Below are positions 8,102-16,548 of a stretch of DNA of 41,657 nucleotides, in pieces. Made by a program: the position numbers and the translations under genes. How positions within the stretch are numbered: position 1 is the first letter of the stretch; every line of letters begins with the position of its first letter. The DNA is from Acidimicrobiales bacterium AG-414-N20 (GTDB taxonomy: Bacteria > Actinomycetota > Acidimicrobiia > Acidimicrobiales > MedAcidi-G1), in NCBI GenBank assembly GCA_003214465.1, contig QCLO01000016.1:1-41657 (forward strand), in the 5' to 3' direction. Under the pieces are notes generated by a model that was not told the origin of the DNA, made no database searches, and saw only the letters and a program-made list of their open reading frames with translations.

Positions 8102-9127
8102 ATGCGTGAAGAACTGCTTTCCCCTAACAAAGAACCGATAGAAAGTGAAATAGAAGTGGGTCTAAGACCTAAAGGCTTAGCTGAATTCGTTGGGCAAAAT
8201 GAGCTAAAAGGCCATTTAAGAGTGATGTTAGAGGCAGCAAGAGAACGTGAGCAGCCTTCAGATCATTTTCTTTTTGCTGGGCCACCAGGACTAGGTAAAA
8301 CAACATTAGCTCATATCGTCGCTATGGAAATGGGGGCTGAGCTTCATATCACTTCTGGTCCAGCTCTCGAAAGGGCAGGCGACTTGGCATCTATTTTGAC
8401 AAAACTCGACATAGGGGATGTTCTTTTCATCGATGAAATTCACAGACTTGCAAGAGCAGTGGAAGAGGTTTTGTACCCAGCTATGGAAGATTTTGAATTA
8501 GATATTGTCCTAGGAAAAGGACCTGCAGCACGTTCAATCAGACTTGATTTACCTCCATTTACCTTGGTTGGGGCTACAACTCGAACTGGACTTATTACAG
8601 GACCGTTGCGTGACAGATTTGGACTTACGGCAAGATTGGACTATTACGAATCCGAAGAATTGCAGTCCATAGTTCAAAGAACTGCAGGAATTCTTGAAGT
8701 TGACATAGATGTTGATGGAGCCGCTGAAATAGCGAAACGTTCAAGAGGCACTCCCAGAATCGCAAATCGGCTATTAAGACAGGTGCGTGACTTCGCTCAA
8801 GTGGAGCGAGAAGGAAAAATCGATGGTGATGTAGCACGAGACGGTCTTACATTTTTCGGAGTTGATAATCTTGGTTTAGATAAAGCCTCAAGATCTATTT
8901 TGATTTCATTATGCGAGAAATTTTCTGGAGGTCCAGTTGGCATTAAAACGTTGGCCATAAGCGTTAGTGAACCAGAAGATACTGTTGAAGATGTTTACGA
9001 ACCGTATTTAATTCAACAGGGGCTACTTCTTAGAACTCCAAAAGGCAGAGTGGCGACATCAACCGCTTATGAACATTTAGGGCTAAGCGTCCCATCGGAT
9101 AAAAAACAGTCATTATTTGACAACTGA
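8102..9127 (+). CDS. ruvB: Holliday junction branch migration ATPase RuvB
   Basis: RuvB is the hexameric AAA+ motor that pumps DNA through the RuvA-bound junction. Walker A is GPPGLGKTT at residues 60-68 and Walker B is the LFIDEIHRL segment. Further marks are the sensor-like VGATTRTGLI, the arginine finger region GPLRDRFG, and the C-terminal winged helix (GGPVGIKTLA, EPYLIQQGLLLRTPKGR). The 341-residue length is normal. ATG 8102 is preceded by a short AAGG. The gap to queA holds a new promoter, so ruvCAB is probably one unit. Confidence 0.98.
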   Translation: MREELLSPNKEPIESEIEVGLRPKGLAEFVGQNELKGHLRVMLEAAREREQPSDHFLFAGPPGLGKTTLAHIVAMEMGAELHITSGPALERAGDLASILTKLDIGDVLFIDEIHRLARAVEEVLYPAMEDFELDIVLGKGPAARSIRLDLPPFTLVGATTRTGLITGPLRDRFGLTARLDYYESEELQSIVQRTAGILEVDIDVDGAAEIAKRSRGTPRIANRLLRQVRDFAQVEREGKIDGDVARDGLTFFGVDNLGLDKASRSILISLCEKFSGGPVGIKTLAISVSEPEDTVEDVYEPYLIQQGLLLRTPKGRVATSTAYEHLGLSVPSDKKQSLFDN

Positions 9128-9145
9128 TAAAGATTAAAACCCTTC

Positions 9146-9162
9146 TAAAATAATGCGCGATG
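9146..9162 (+). promoter_or_regulatory. Leaderless-type promoter of queA
   Basis: TAAAAT at 9146-9151, eight bases, then ATG 9160. No Shine-Dalgarno site precedes the ATG, so a transcript with a leader of at most about two bases is likely. Confidence 0.45.
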
Positions 9163-10164
9163 AATCTTAATGAGTTTGACTACAACCTGCCTGAATCTGC
9201 AGTAGCGCAAAAGCCGTTATTGGACAGAACAGACTCTCGGCTACTTATCGATATTGAAAATCAGATTCACCATTCTAAAGTTTGTAATTTTCCCGAAATT
9301 ATAAAACCAGGTGACTTAATTGTAATGAACAACACGAGAGTTCTACCGGCACGTTTCCAAACATATAAATCTACTGGAGGCAAAGTAGAAATTCTTTTAT
9401 TGGAAGAAAGTGAAGACGAACATCAATGGGAAGCATTAGTTAAACCAAGTCGAAAGATAGATACTGGAACTATTTTTAAATTTGGTGAAGATTTCGAAAT
9501 AGAAGTTCTCGATGACCTTGGAAAGGGCTTACGGAAAGTTCAGCTAAATGTAAAAGGCGAGTTTATTCAAACAATCGAAAAGTATGGCGAGATGCCTCTC
9601 CCTCCATATATAAAAACAAAACTAGATGATAAAGAAAGATATCAAACTGTTTATAGTGAAAAACCAAAATCTGCTGCGGCTCCTACAGCAGGATTACACA
9701 TAACGAAAGAATTGCTTGACAGATGTGTTGAAAAAGGCGCAAGAATAGAATTCGTTGAACTTGTGGTTGGATTAGACACCTTCCGACCTATTGATTCAGA
9801 AAACATTGAAGAGCATAAAATGCATTCTGAGTTTTACAATGTTCCTGAAAACGTCATTAAAGCATGCAAAGAAGCTAAGCGAGTAATAGCCGTAGGTACA
9901 ACAACAGTTCGGGCCCTCGAAACGGCAGCAATAGGAAAATTAGAGGGGAGAACCGATATTTTCATAAAGCAACCCTACGATTTTAAAATTGTTGACCTTC
10001 TTTTAACTAATTTTCATCTCCCAAAGTCAACTTTACTTATAATGCTTGATGCATTTTTAGGGGAAAGATGGAAATCTCTATATCAAGAAGCACTGGATAA
10101 AAATTACAGATTTCTTTCTTTTGGAGATGCCATGCTTGTCCAAAGACAATTTCTCAGAAACTAG
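9160..10164 (+). CDS. queA: S-adenosylmethionine:tRNA ribosyltransferase-isomerase
   Basis: QueA moves the ribosyl part of S-adenosylmethionine onto preQ1 in tRNA, making epoxyqueuosine. The 334-residue length is close to the family norm. The family blocks DLIVMNNTRVLPARF, GEMPLPPYIK, AAPTAGLHIT, VGTTTVRALE and LLTNFHLPKSTLLIMLDAF are all present. tgt follows ten bases downstream, as in the classic ruvAB-queA-tgt-yajC-secDF order. Codon use looks particularly rich in AAA, ATA and GAA compared with its neighbours, which might reflect older transfer or simply low expression. Confidence 0.96.
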   Translation: MNLNEFDYNLPESAVAQKPLLDRTDSRLLIDIENQIHHSKVCNFPEIIKPGDLIVMNNTRVLPARFQTYKSTGGKVEILLLEESEDEHQWEALVKPSRKIDTGTIFKFGEDFEIEVLDDLGKGLRKVQLNVKGEFIQTIEKYGEMPLPPYIKTKLDDKERYQTVYSEKPKSAAAPTAGLHITKELLDRCVEKGARIEFVELVVGLDTFRPIDSENIEEHKMHSEFYNVPENVIKACKEAKRVIAVGTTTVRALETAAIGKLEGRTDIFIKQPYDFKIVDLLLTNFHLPKSTLLIMLDAFLGERWKSLYQEALDKNYRFLSFGDAMLVQRQFLRN

Positions 10165-10174
10165 GATGTAACAA

Positions 10175-11284
10175 ATGAGAGCTGACTTTGATTTAGAGAA
10201 CCAAGATGGAGAGGCAAGAACGGGCACCGTAAGACTTGCAACCGGTTCTTTTAAAACACCCTGCTTCATGCCAGTGGGCACGAGGGGGTCAGTCAGACAT
10301 CTATCGTCATTAGATCTAGAAGACCTGGGAGCTCAGGTAGTTTTAGCAAACACCTATCATCTAATGCTAAGACCAGGAGCAGAAATAGTAAAAAATGCCG
10401 GTGGTATAGCCTCATTTGCAAATTGGAAGGGTTTGACATTAACAGATTCAGGTGGATATCAGATATTTTCACTTGATCCAAAAATAGAGGAAGAGGGCGC
10501 AACATTCCGTTCCGTTTATGACGGTTCTTATCATAAATTAACCCCAGAAAGTTCTGCTGATATACAAGCTGACATTGGTGCAGACGTTCAGATGGTTTTA
10601 GATATTTGTCCTGCTTTGCCAGCACCAGAAGAGACTATAAGAGAGTCTGTAGAGATGACCGCTGCATGGGCCGAGAGAGGAAGAAAAACCTTTATTGATC
10701 ACCCAGACGCTTCTTTACGGCAAAGTCAATTCGGCATAGTTCAAGGGGGAGTTAATTCTGTACTGAGAGCTGAAAGCGCAAGACGTACTCTGGAAATTGG
10801 TTTTGACGGTTATGCCATAGGCGGACTGAGTGTTGGTGAAGGTAGAGATGAAATGCTTGACTCAGTCTCGGTGGTAACGGATTTAATTCCTGAAGACCAA
10901 CCGCGGTACTTCATGGGACTAGGCGACCCAGTTGGTCTAGTAAATGTTGTCGAGAGAGGAATAGACATGTTCGATTGTGTTTTGCCAACTCGCTTAGCAC
11001 GACATGGCACTGTTTTAACCTCAGCAGGAAGAATCAATATCGGGAATGCTCGTTTCGCCAAAGATGAAGACCCACTTGACCCTGGATTTCCTGAAAGTCC
11101 TGGAAACAATTGGTCAAGATCCTATTTGCGGCATTTGATGGCTACAGATGAACCAACCGGAGCACGTATTTTGACTTTGCACAATCTTGCATGGCTTTTC
11201 AACTTCGTGGAACGAATGGGGACATCAATCAAAGAAAATAAATTTAATAATTTCCGAAAGGAAACTTTAGATATTTGGTCTTGA
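10175..11284 (+). CDS. tgt: Queuine/preQ1 tRNA-guanine transglycosylase lacking zinc cysteines
   Basis: Bacterial Tgt exchanges guanine 34 in GUN-anticodon tRNAs for preQ1. The TIM-barrel enzyme is full length (369 residues) with TYHLMLRPG, the catalytic-site TDSGGYQIFSL, IGGLSVGEGRDEM, MGLGDPVGLV and the nucleophile Asp in FDCVLPTRLARHG. The structural zinc site C-x-C-x2-C-x25-H is altered: the three Cys positions are F305, E307 and G310, while the His is kept at H336. The flanking sequence (DPLDPG before, SRSYLRHL after) aligns without gaps, so the change is real in this read. The fold may be held without zinc. SD AGGATG is six bases before ATG 10175. It lies in one unit with queA. Confidence 0.92.
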   Translation: MRADFDLENQDGEARTGTVRLATGSFKTPCFMPVGTRGSVRHLSSLDLEDLGAQVVLANTYHLMLRPGAEIVKNAGGIASFANWKGLTLTDSGGYQIFSLDPKIEEEGATFRSVYDGSYHKLTPESSADIQADIGADVQMVLDICPALPAPEETIRESVEMTAAWAERGRKTFIDHPDASLRQSQFGIVQGGVNSVLRAESARRTLEIGFDGYAIGGLSVGEGRDEMLDSVSVVTDLIPEDQPRYFMGLGDPVGLVNVVERGIDMFDCVLPTRLARHGTVLTSAGRINIGNARFAKDEDPLDPGFPESPGNNWSRSYLRHLMATDEPTGARILTLHNLAWLFNFVERMGTSIKENKFNNFRKETLDIWS

Positions 11285-11291
11285 AGTCAGT

Positions 11292-11303
11292 AAGTTCGAA
11301 CTT
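11292..11303 (+). other. Perfect 12-base palindrome between tgt and yajC
   Basis: AAGTTCGAACTT lies eight bases after the tgt stop and about 44 bases before the candidate yajC -10 box. It carries GTTCG and CGAAC half-sites fused back to back. No T-run follows, so it is not a standard terminator; an operator is possible, chance is too. Confidence 0.3.
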
Positions 11304-11346
11304 TAGTATCCCCAGTCGGCGTAAGATATTAAGTGTAAATATTCCC

Positions 11347-11352
11347 TAGATT
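11347..11352 (+). promoter_or_regulatory. Candidate -10 box for yajC-secDF-rel
   Basis: TAGATT lies 11 bases before ATG 11364 in the 79-base gap after tgt. The predicted leader would be about five bases, with GAG close to the ATG. No clear -35 box is seen. Confidence 0.35.
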
Positions 11353-11363
11353 AGCGAGCCCAA

Positions 11364-11645
11364 ATGTCATTTTTGCCACTCATAATAATCATGTTGTTGA
11401 TGTATATGTTTCTTATACGACCACAACAAAAACGCGTTAAAGAACAACAAGCTCTGGTGCGTTCCTTAGCTGCAGGAGATGAAGTGCTACTCAACTCAGG
11501 TATTCACGGAGTAGTTAAAGAAGTCGAAGAGGAGAGCGGGATCATATGGCTTGAAGTAGCTCAAGATCTTGAATTAAAAGTGCTCCGAACTGCTGTAGAG
11601 CGAAAATTTCAAACAGATTTGGATGAGAGTTCTTTAGAGGATTAG
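11364..11645 (+). CDS. yajC: Preprotein translocase subunit YajC
   Basis: YajC is the small single-span partner of SecDF. The protein is 93 residues with one N-terminal membrane segment (FLPLIIIMLLMYMFLI) followed directly by the family motif RPQQKRVKEQQ. The cytoplasmic domain contains LAAGDEVLLNSGIHGVVKEV, matching the usual GD-V-TxGGI-G block. secD begins 19 bases after the stop behind an AAGG site. The start at ATG 11364 is the natural one since the hydrophobic segment begins at once. Confidence 0.95.
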   Translation: MSFLPLIIIMLLMYMFLIRPQQKRVKEQQALVRSLAAGDEVLLNSGIHGVVKEVEEESGIIWLEVAQDLELKVLRTAVERKFQTDLDESSLED

Positions 11646-11664
11646 TCCTCATAAGGTAACTAAA

Positions 11665-13179
11665 ATGCGCCGACAGCTAACCCTTCTAATAGGCATTCTT
11701 GCATTAACTATTGCGTCAATAGCAGGAACAGTTCTTTGGAAGAACGAACCTTTACTCGGTCTTGATCTTCAAGGGGGAGTTTCTGTACGACTTATCGCAA
11801 CACAACCTGCAGACGAATTGATGCTTGACCAGACTGTAGAAATAATTCGTAATCGCGTTGATGGTTTGGGAGTGGCGGAACCAGAGATATCTCGCATAGA
11901 GGGTGGCGTAATGGTGTCTTTGCCAGGCGTCAAGGACCAAGACAGGGCGCTTGAATTAGTCGGTACAACAGCTGAAATGCGATTCCGCCCCGTTTGCGAC
12001 GTATTTTCTTCTGCTGGAAACCAAAACGAAGAAAATAAAGGTAATAGTTATCAGGCTGCCCCTTTGGCTTCTTGCGTCCAAGCAATCAATGGAGAGATAC
12101 AACCAGTTACTGGTACTGATGGATTAACTCCAAAGGAAGCAGACCAGGCCAACAGTTTTGTCATTTTAAGTTCCAAAGATGACCCAGGGGCGAGTTACCT
12201 ACTTGGTCCGAGTGTGCTCACAGGAGAAGCACTTAGTGATGCTGGAGCGGACTTCTTCGACTATCAATGGCAGATAAGTCTTGCCCTTAAAGCCGGCCAG
12301 AACGGGATTGAAGCTTTCAATTCAGTTTCAGCACAATGCTATATCGGGTCAGAATCATGCCCAAAACTTCCTGGATTCACAAATGGGCGCCTAGCGATTG
12401 TATTAGATGGAGAAATCATTACAGCACCACAAATCCGAGCACCAGAGTTTCAAAGGGATGGAATTGTGATTTCGGGATCCTATGAAAAAGAAGAGGCTGA
12501 AAATGTCGCACTGGCATTGAGATACGGTTCTCTCCCTATTGAGCTGGAAGCCGAAAACACTCAACTCGTGTCCGCAACAATAGGAGAAGATTCTCTAGAT
12601 GCAGGGGTCAAAGCCGGGATTATAGGGCTAGCTCTTGTAGCCCTTTTTATGATGTTCTATTACAGACTTCTTGGTTTAGTGGCTCTATCCAGTCTTTTGG
12701 TTTCAGGAGCCCTCCTTTGGGCAATCATTTCTCATTTAGGCACTCAAGAAGGGCTTGCTCTGACACTCGCTGGGATAACAGGGATAATTGTTGCAATAGG
12801 TGTTTCAGTTGATTCGAACATAGTTTATTTTGAGCATCTAAAAGAAGACGTACTTGATGGACGAACAGCCCGTTCATCAGTTGATCGGGCTTTCCCGATC
12901 GCTTTTTCTACAATTGTTAAAGCGGATATGGCTTCATTAATAGGTGCAATTTTGCTTTGGTGGCTCACTGTTGGAGCAGTTAAGGGTTTCGCTTTTTACT
13001 TGGGGCTAGCAACTTTACTTGACTTAGTAGCAACATATTTCTTTATGGGACCAATCGTAAAGGTGCTTGCAAAAACCGACTGTTTTGCAAATCATCCTAA
13101 GAGATTTGGACTGCCATCTATTGGAGCAATAAGTGAGTCTAGATCGACAAGTAGTTCAACGCTTGCGGAGACAACATGA
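11665..13179 (+). CDS. secD: Protein translocase subunit SecD
   Basis: SecD is an RND-family membrane protein that uses the proton gradient to help pull secreted proteins outwards. After one N-terminal membrane helix comes LLGLDLQGGVSVRLIA (the D1 motif LGLDLxGG). A large extracytoplasmic P1 region of about 270 residues follows, then five C-terminal helices from about residue 310 with AGITGIIVAIGVSVDSNIVYFEHLKE (the D4 motif). The P1 region holds four cysteines (two in FRPVCDVF and LASCVQ, two in QCYIGSESC), which could form disulfides. At 504 residues it is of typical size. The stop overlaps the secF start (ATGA). Confidence 0.95.
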   Translation: MRRQLTLLIGILALTIASIAGTVLWKNEPLLGLDLQGGVSVRLIATQPADELMLDQTVEIIRNRVDGLGVAEPEISRIEGGVMVSLPGVKDQDRALELVGTTAEMRFRPVCDVFSSAGNQNEENKGNSYQAAPLASCVQAINGEIQPVTGTDGLTPKEADQANSFVILSSKDDPGASYLLGPSVLTGEALSDAGADFFDYQWQISLALKAGQNGIEAFNSVSAQCYIGSESCPKLPGFTNGRLAIVLDGEIITAPQIRAPEFQRDGIVISGSYEKEEAENVALALRYGSLPIELEAENTQLVSATIGEDSLDAGVKAGIIGLALVALFMMFYYRLLGLVALSSLLVSGALLWAIISHLGTQEGLALTLAGITGIIVAIGVSVDSNIVYFEHLKEDVLDGRTARSSVDRAFPIAFSTIVKADMASLIGAILLWWLTVGAVKGFAFYLGLATLLDLVATYFFMGPIVKVLAKTDCFANHPKRFGLPSIGAISESRSTSSSTLAETT

Positions 13180-14276
13180 AAACTTTGAAGAGTCTCTATC
13201 TTGGCGAAAACCCTGTGAACTTTCCAAACTTATGGAAGCGAGCCTTCATTGCCTCAATGGTCGTTCTGATCATAGGAATAGGTTCTTTTGCTTTCCGTGG
13301 TCTTAATTTGGGACTTGACTTCGAGGGGGGAACTTCCTACGAAGTCCGTTCTTCCAGCATGACAGTTTCTGAAACTAGAGAGGTTCTTTCAAGCCTCGGA
13401 GCCGCTGACTCAAGAGTGCAAAAAGTAGGTGATGATGTGATCAGAGTCAGATCTGACATAGATGACCCTCAAAAAGCTAACGAACTTAGAGAGTTGCTAG
13501 AAAATCGGATAGGAGAGGTTGAGACATTTGAGCAGGTTGGTCCGACTTGGGGATCGGATGTAACAAATAAAGCTATAAAAGCACTACTCGTATTTTTTGT
13601 CGTAGTGGCTGTGTATCTTACAATCCGTCTCGAATGGAAAATGGCGCTCGGGGCGCTAGTGGCAGTAGTACACGACATCATTATTAGCGTCGGTGTCTAT
13701 TCTTTTTTCCAGTTTGAAATAACGCCTGCCACTGTCGTTGCCTTTCTGACAATTATGGGTTATTCCCTTTACGACACAATTGTTGTCTACGACAAAGTCA
13801 GAGAAATCACAGGGAGATTAGGAGCTACTGAAAAATACTCCTACACAGAAATGATGAATCTCGCTCTTAACCGGGTAGCTATGAGGTCAATCAATACGAG
13901 TATTTCATCGGCTCTACCTGTGCTTTCATTGCTTGTGATCGGAGCGCTCATAATGGGTGCAACTACTTTGCAAGAGTTCAGTGTCGCGTTATTAGTTGGA
14001 ATACTGGTCGGTTCGTATTCATCGATCTTTCTGGCGTCTTCATTAGTTTCAAGACTTAAAGAAAAAGAAGAAAGATGGCAACAAGTAAGAAACAGACTTG
14101 AACAAAAGGGAATCAAGTTCGAGACGGTTAGAAGAATTGATCGGCAAGAAGCGTCTAAACCGGATTTGAAGAAAAAAGAACGCATCGAAGGGGTCCGAGG
14201 TCCGGCACGTGGACGTCCCGCTTCCACCCGAAACTCTGGAACAATCCCCCCCAGACCCCGTAAGAAGCGCCGTTAG
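13176..14276 (+). CDS. secF: Protein translocase subunit SecF
   Basis: SecF pairs with SecD in the Sec motor. It has an N-terminal helix, then LGLDFEGGTSYEV, a small periplasm-type loop domain, and a five-helix region with TIMGYSLYDTIVVYDKVRE (the family F4-type motif) and NRVAMRSINTSISSALPVLS. Beyond the last helix (about residue 290) the protein continues with about 75 mostly charged residues, very basic at the end (RGPARGRPAS and PPRPRKKRR). Total length is 366 residues. The ATG overlaps the secD stop, and rel begins directly after its own stop codon. Confidence 0.95.
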   Translation: MKTLKSLYLGENPVNFPNLWKRAFIASMVVLIIGIGSFAFRGLNLGLDFEGGTSYEVRSSSMTVSETREVLSSLGAADSRVQKVGDDVIRVRSDIDDPQKANELRELLENRIGEVETFEQVGPTWGSDVTNKAIKALLVFFVVVAVYLTIRLEWKMALGALVAVVHDIIISVGVYSFFQFEITPATVVAFLTIMGYSLYDTIVVYDKVREITGRLGATEKYSYTEMMNLALNRVAMRSINTSISSALPVLSLLVIGALIMGATTLQEFSVALLVGILVGSYSSIFLASSLVSRLKEKEERWQQVRNRLEQKGIKFETVRRIDRQEASKPDLKKKERIEGVRGPARGRPASTRNSGTIPPRPRKKRR

Positions 14277-16499
14277 ATGGTAGCGACACGTCGAGTTGCT
14301 CCATGGCGTCGACGAGCCTCAGGACAGAGCGATGAAACAACAGCTTTAATAGACGCTTATTTAGAACGGCATCCAAAAGGTGACGTTGCGTTAATAGAAC
14401 GTGCATACAAAACGGCATTACGTGCACATGAGGGACAAACCCGTAAGTCTGGAGAGCCCTACGTTCATCATCCTCTGGCTGTAGCTACTATCGTCGCTCA
14501 TCAAGGTCTCGACGATGTAACCATAGGAGCAGCTTTGCTCCATGACTCGATAGAAGACACAGAGATAGATCTAACAGATCTTGAAAGAGATTTCGGTTCT
14601 GAAGTCGCGAGCATAGTTGATGGTGTCACAAAACTAGACAGGATCAATTTTGATTCTCGCGAGGACCAACAAGCCGCAAGCATGAGGAAAATGCTCGTAG
14701 CAGTAGCAAAAGATCTAAGAGTCTTAGTCATAAAACTCGCTGACCGTCTTCATAACATGCGAACCCTCGCAGCTTTACCGGAATTTAAACAGGAAAGAAC
14801 AGCTAGAGAAACTCTTGATATATATGCCCCTCTGGCTAATCGGTTAGGAATGCAGGATGTGAAAGTCCAGTTAGAAGATCTTTCATTAGCGACACTTCAT
14901 CCAAAGCGTTACAGCGAAATTGCACAAATGGTCCAAGATCGCGCTCCCGAAAGAGACATGTACCTTACACAGCTAGTAGTGAACGTGAAAGAACGGTTTA
15001 ACGACATGGGTATCAAAGCGGATGTGTCAGGAAGACCTAAGCATCTCTGGAGTATTTACGAAAAAATGATTGTTAAAGGAAGACCATTTGAGGAAATATA
15101 CGACCTTGTGGGAATCCGGGTGATAGTTGAAAATGTAAGAGATTGTTACGCAGCTCTCGGGACTATTCACGCTACATGGAAACCTGTACAGGGCCGTTTC
15201 AAAGATTACATAGCCATGCCGAAATTCAATCTTTACCAATCTTTACATACCACCGTCATCGGTCCCCAAGCAAAACAGGCAGAATTTCAGATTCGCACCC
15301 GAGAAATGCACCAACGCGCAGAGTTTGGAATTGCCTCACATTGGGACTACAAAATCAAAAGCCCTTCAGATGAAATGGAATGGCTAGGGAGAATGGTCGA
15401 ATGGCAAGAAGAAACAGCTGACCCTAATGCATTCATGGCTAATCTCAAGACAGACCTAGAACAAGACGAAGTTTACATTTTTACGCCCACAGGAGATGTT
15501 ATTACACTCCCTATCGGGTCAACTCCAGTTGATTTCGCTTATTCAATACATACAGAAGTCGGGCATAGTTGTGTAGGAGCAAAAGTAGAAGGACGACTAG
15601 TACCTCTTGACACCAGATTAGCTTCTGGTCAGACCGTAGAAATAGTGACATCGAAGCAGAGCGAAGCTGCGCCCAGTAAAGATTGGCTTCAGTTTGTGGC
15701 GTCACATCGATCGGCAAGCAAAATAAGACAGTGGTATTCACAGGAGCGACGTAGTGAAGCGATTGATGCAGGACACGACGACCTTGTCAAAGAGTTGAGA
15801 AGAGCCGATTTGCCGGTCAAAGAAACGTTAGACGGTGAAACACTTGCAACGGTGGCAAATGACCTTAACTATTCAGATCTTGATTCTTTGTTCGCTGCAA
15901 TTGGTGAGCATCATGTTTCGGCCCGTTCGGTTATAGGAAAAATTGAAAAGGTTTTGGATGAACTAGAGCCAGGACGTTTCAAAGAACAGGCGACGGTTTT
16001 CCAACCACAAAGAGAACGTAGAGACTCCACAAAAGTAGGCGTTCATGTCGAGGGTTTTAGTGACCTTATGATTCGTTTATCTCGATGCTGCACACCAGTA
16101 CCATCAGATGAAATTATGGGTTTCGTAACAAAGGGGCGTGGGGTATCTGTGCATCGAAGTGATTGCGCAAACGCTTCATCGTTATCGTTCGACCAACCAG
16201 ATCGACTCATTGAAGTTGAATGGGATGAGCATCTAGAAGGTTATTTTGTGGCTTCTATCCAGATAAAAGCCCTTGACCGGCCCGGCTTGTTAAGAGATGT
16301 AGGAGATGCCATGTCAGAAAATCGGGTGAACGTAATAGGAGTTGAAACTTCGACAAATATTTCTGATCGAGTGGCGCGCATGCGTTTTGATTTTGAAATA
16401 AGTGATCCAACGCACCTAAATAGACTTATGTATGTAATACGCGAGATCGATTCTGTATATGACGTACACCGGGTTGTTCCCGGAGGAGACGAACAATAA
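14277..16499 (+). CDS. rel: Bifunctional (p)ppGpp synthetase/hydrolase Rel
   Basis: Rel makes and breaks the alarmone (p)ppGpp. The hydrolase domain keeps the HDxxED motif at H89-D94 (LLHDSIEDTE), plus YVHHPLAVATI, so it should be active. The synthetase domain has DLVGIRVIV and RFKDYIAMPKFNLYQSLHTTV with R-F-K-D at 307-310, the RxKD type of bifunctional enzymes. The TGS domain (VYIFTPTGDVITLPIGSTPVDFAYSIHT), the Cys-containing zinc-finger region (RLSRCCTPVP, SDCANA) and a C-terminal ACT domain follow. The 740-residue length fits Rel of actinobacteria. ATG 14277 abuts the secF stop without an obvious Shine-Dalgarno site. The secDF-rel order is common in actinobacteria. Confidence 0.96.
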   Translation: MVATRRVAPWRRRASGQSDETTALIDAYLERHPKGDVALIERAYKTALRAHEGQTRKSGEPYVHHPLAVATIVAHQGLDDVTIGAALLHDSIEDTEIDLTDLERDFGSEVASIVDGVTKLDRINFDSREDQQAASMRKMLVAVAKDLRVLVIKLADRLHNMRTLAALPEFKQERTARETLDIYAPLANRLGMQDVKVQLEDLSLATLHPKRYSEIAQMVQDRAPERDMYLTQLVVNVKERFNDMGIKADVSGRPKHLWSIYEKMIVKGRPFEEIYDLVGIRVIVENVRDCYAALGTIHATWKPVQGRFKDYIAMPKFNLYQSLHTTVIGPQAKQAEFQIRTREMHQRAEFGIASHWDYKIKSPSDEMEWLGRMVEWQEETADPNAFMANLKTDLEQDEVYIFTPTGDVITLPIGSTPVDFAYSIHTEVGHSCVGAKVEGRLVPLDTRLASGQTVEIVTSKQSEAAPSKDWLQFVASHRSASKIRQWYSQERRSEAIDAGHDDLVKELRRADLPVKETLDGETLATVANDLNYSDLDSLFAAIGEHHVSARSVIGKIEKVLDELEPGRFKEQATVFQPQRERRDSTKVGVHVEGFSDLMIRLSRCCTPVPSDEIMGFVTKGRGVSVHRSDCANASSLSFDQPDRLIEVEWDEHLEGYFVASIQIKALDRPGLLRDVGDAMSENRVNVIGVETSTNISDRVARMRFDFEISDPTHLNRLMYVIREIDSVYDVHRVVPGGDEQ

Positions 16500-16532
16500 A
16501 TTTTAAGTGCAGTAGAACTAGGCCAATAATAG

Positions 16533-16548
16533 TAACCTCGTTTTTGTG
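16533..16548 (+). promoter_or_regulatory. Leaderless-type promoter of hisS
   Basis: TAACCT at 16533-16538, seven bases (cgttttt), then GTG 16546. No Shine-Dalgarno site is present in the 46-base gap after rel. Confidence 0.45.

Noticed and set aside
9160-10164. queA as a recent horizontal acquisition because of its AT-richer codons
   Set aside because: The difference is judged by eye only, and the gene sits in its classic position before tgt and yajC.
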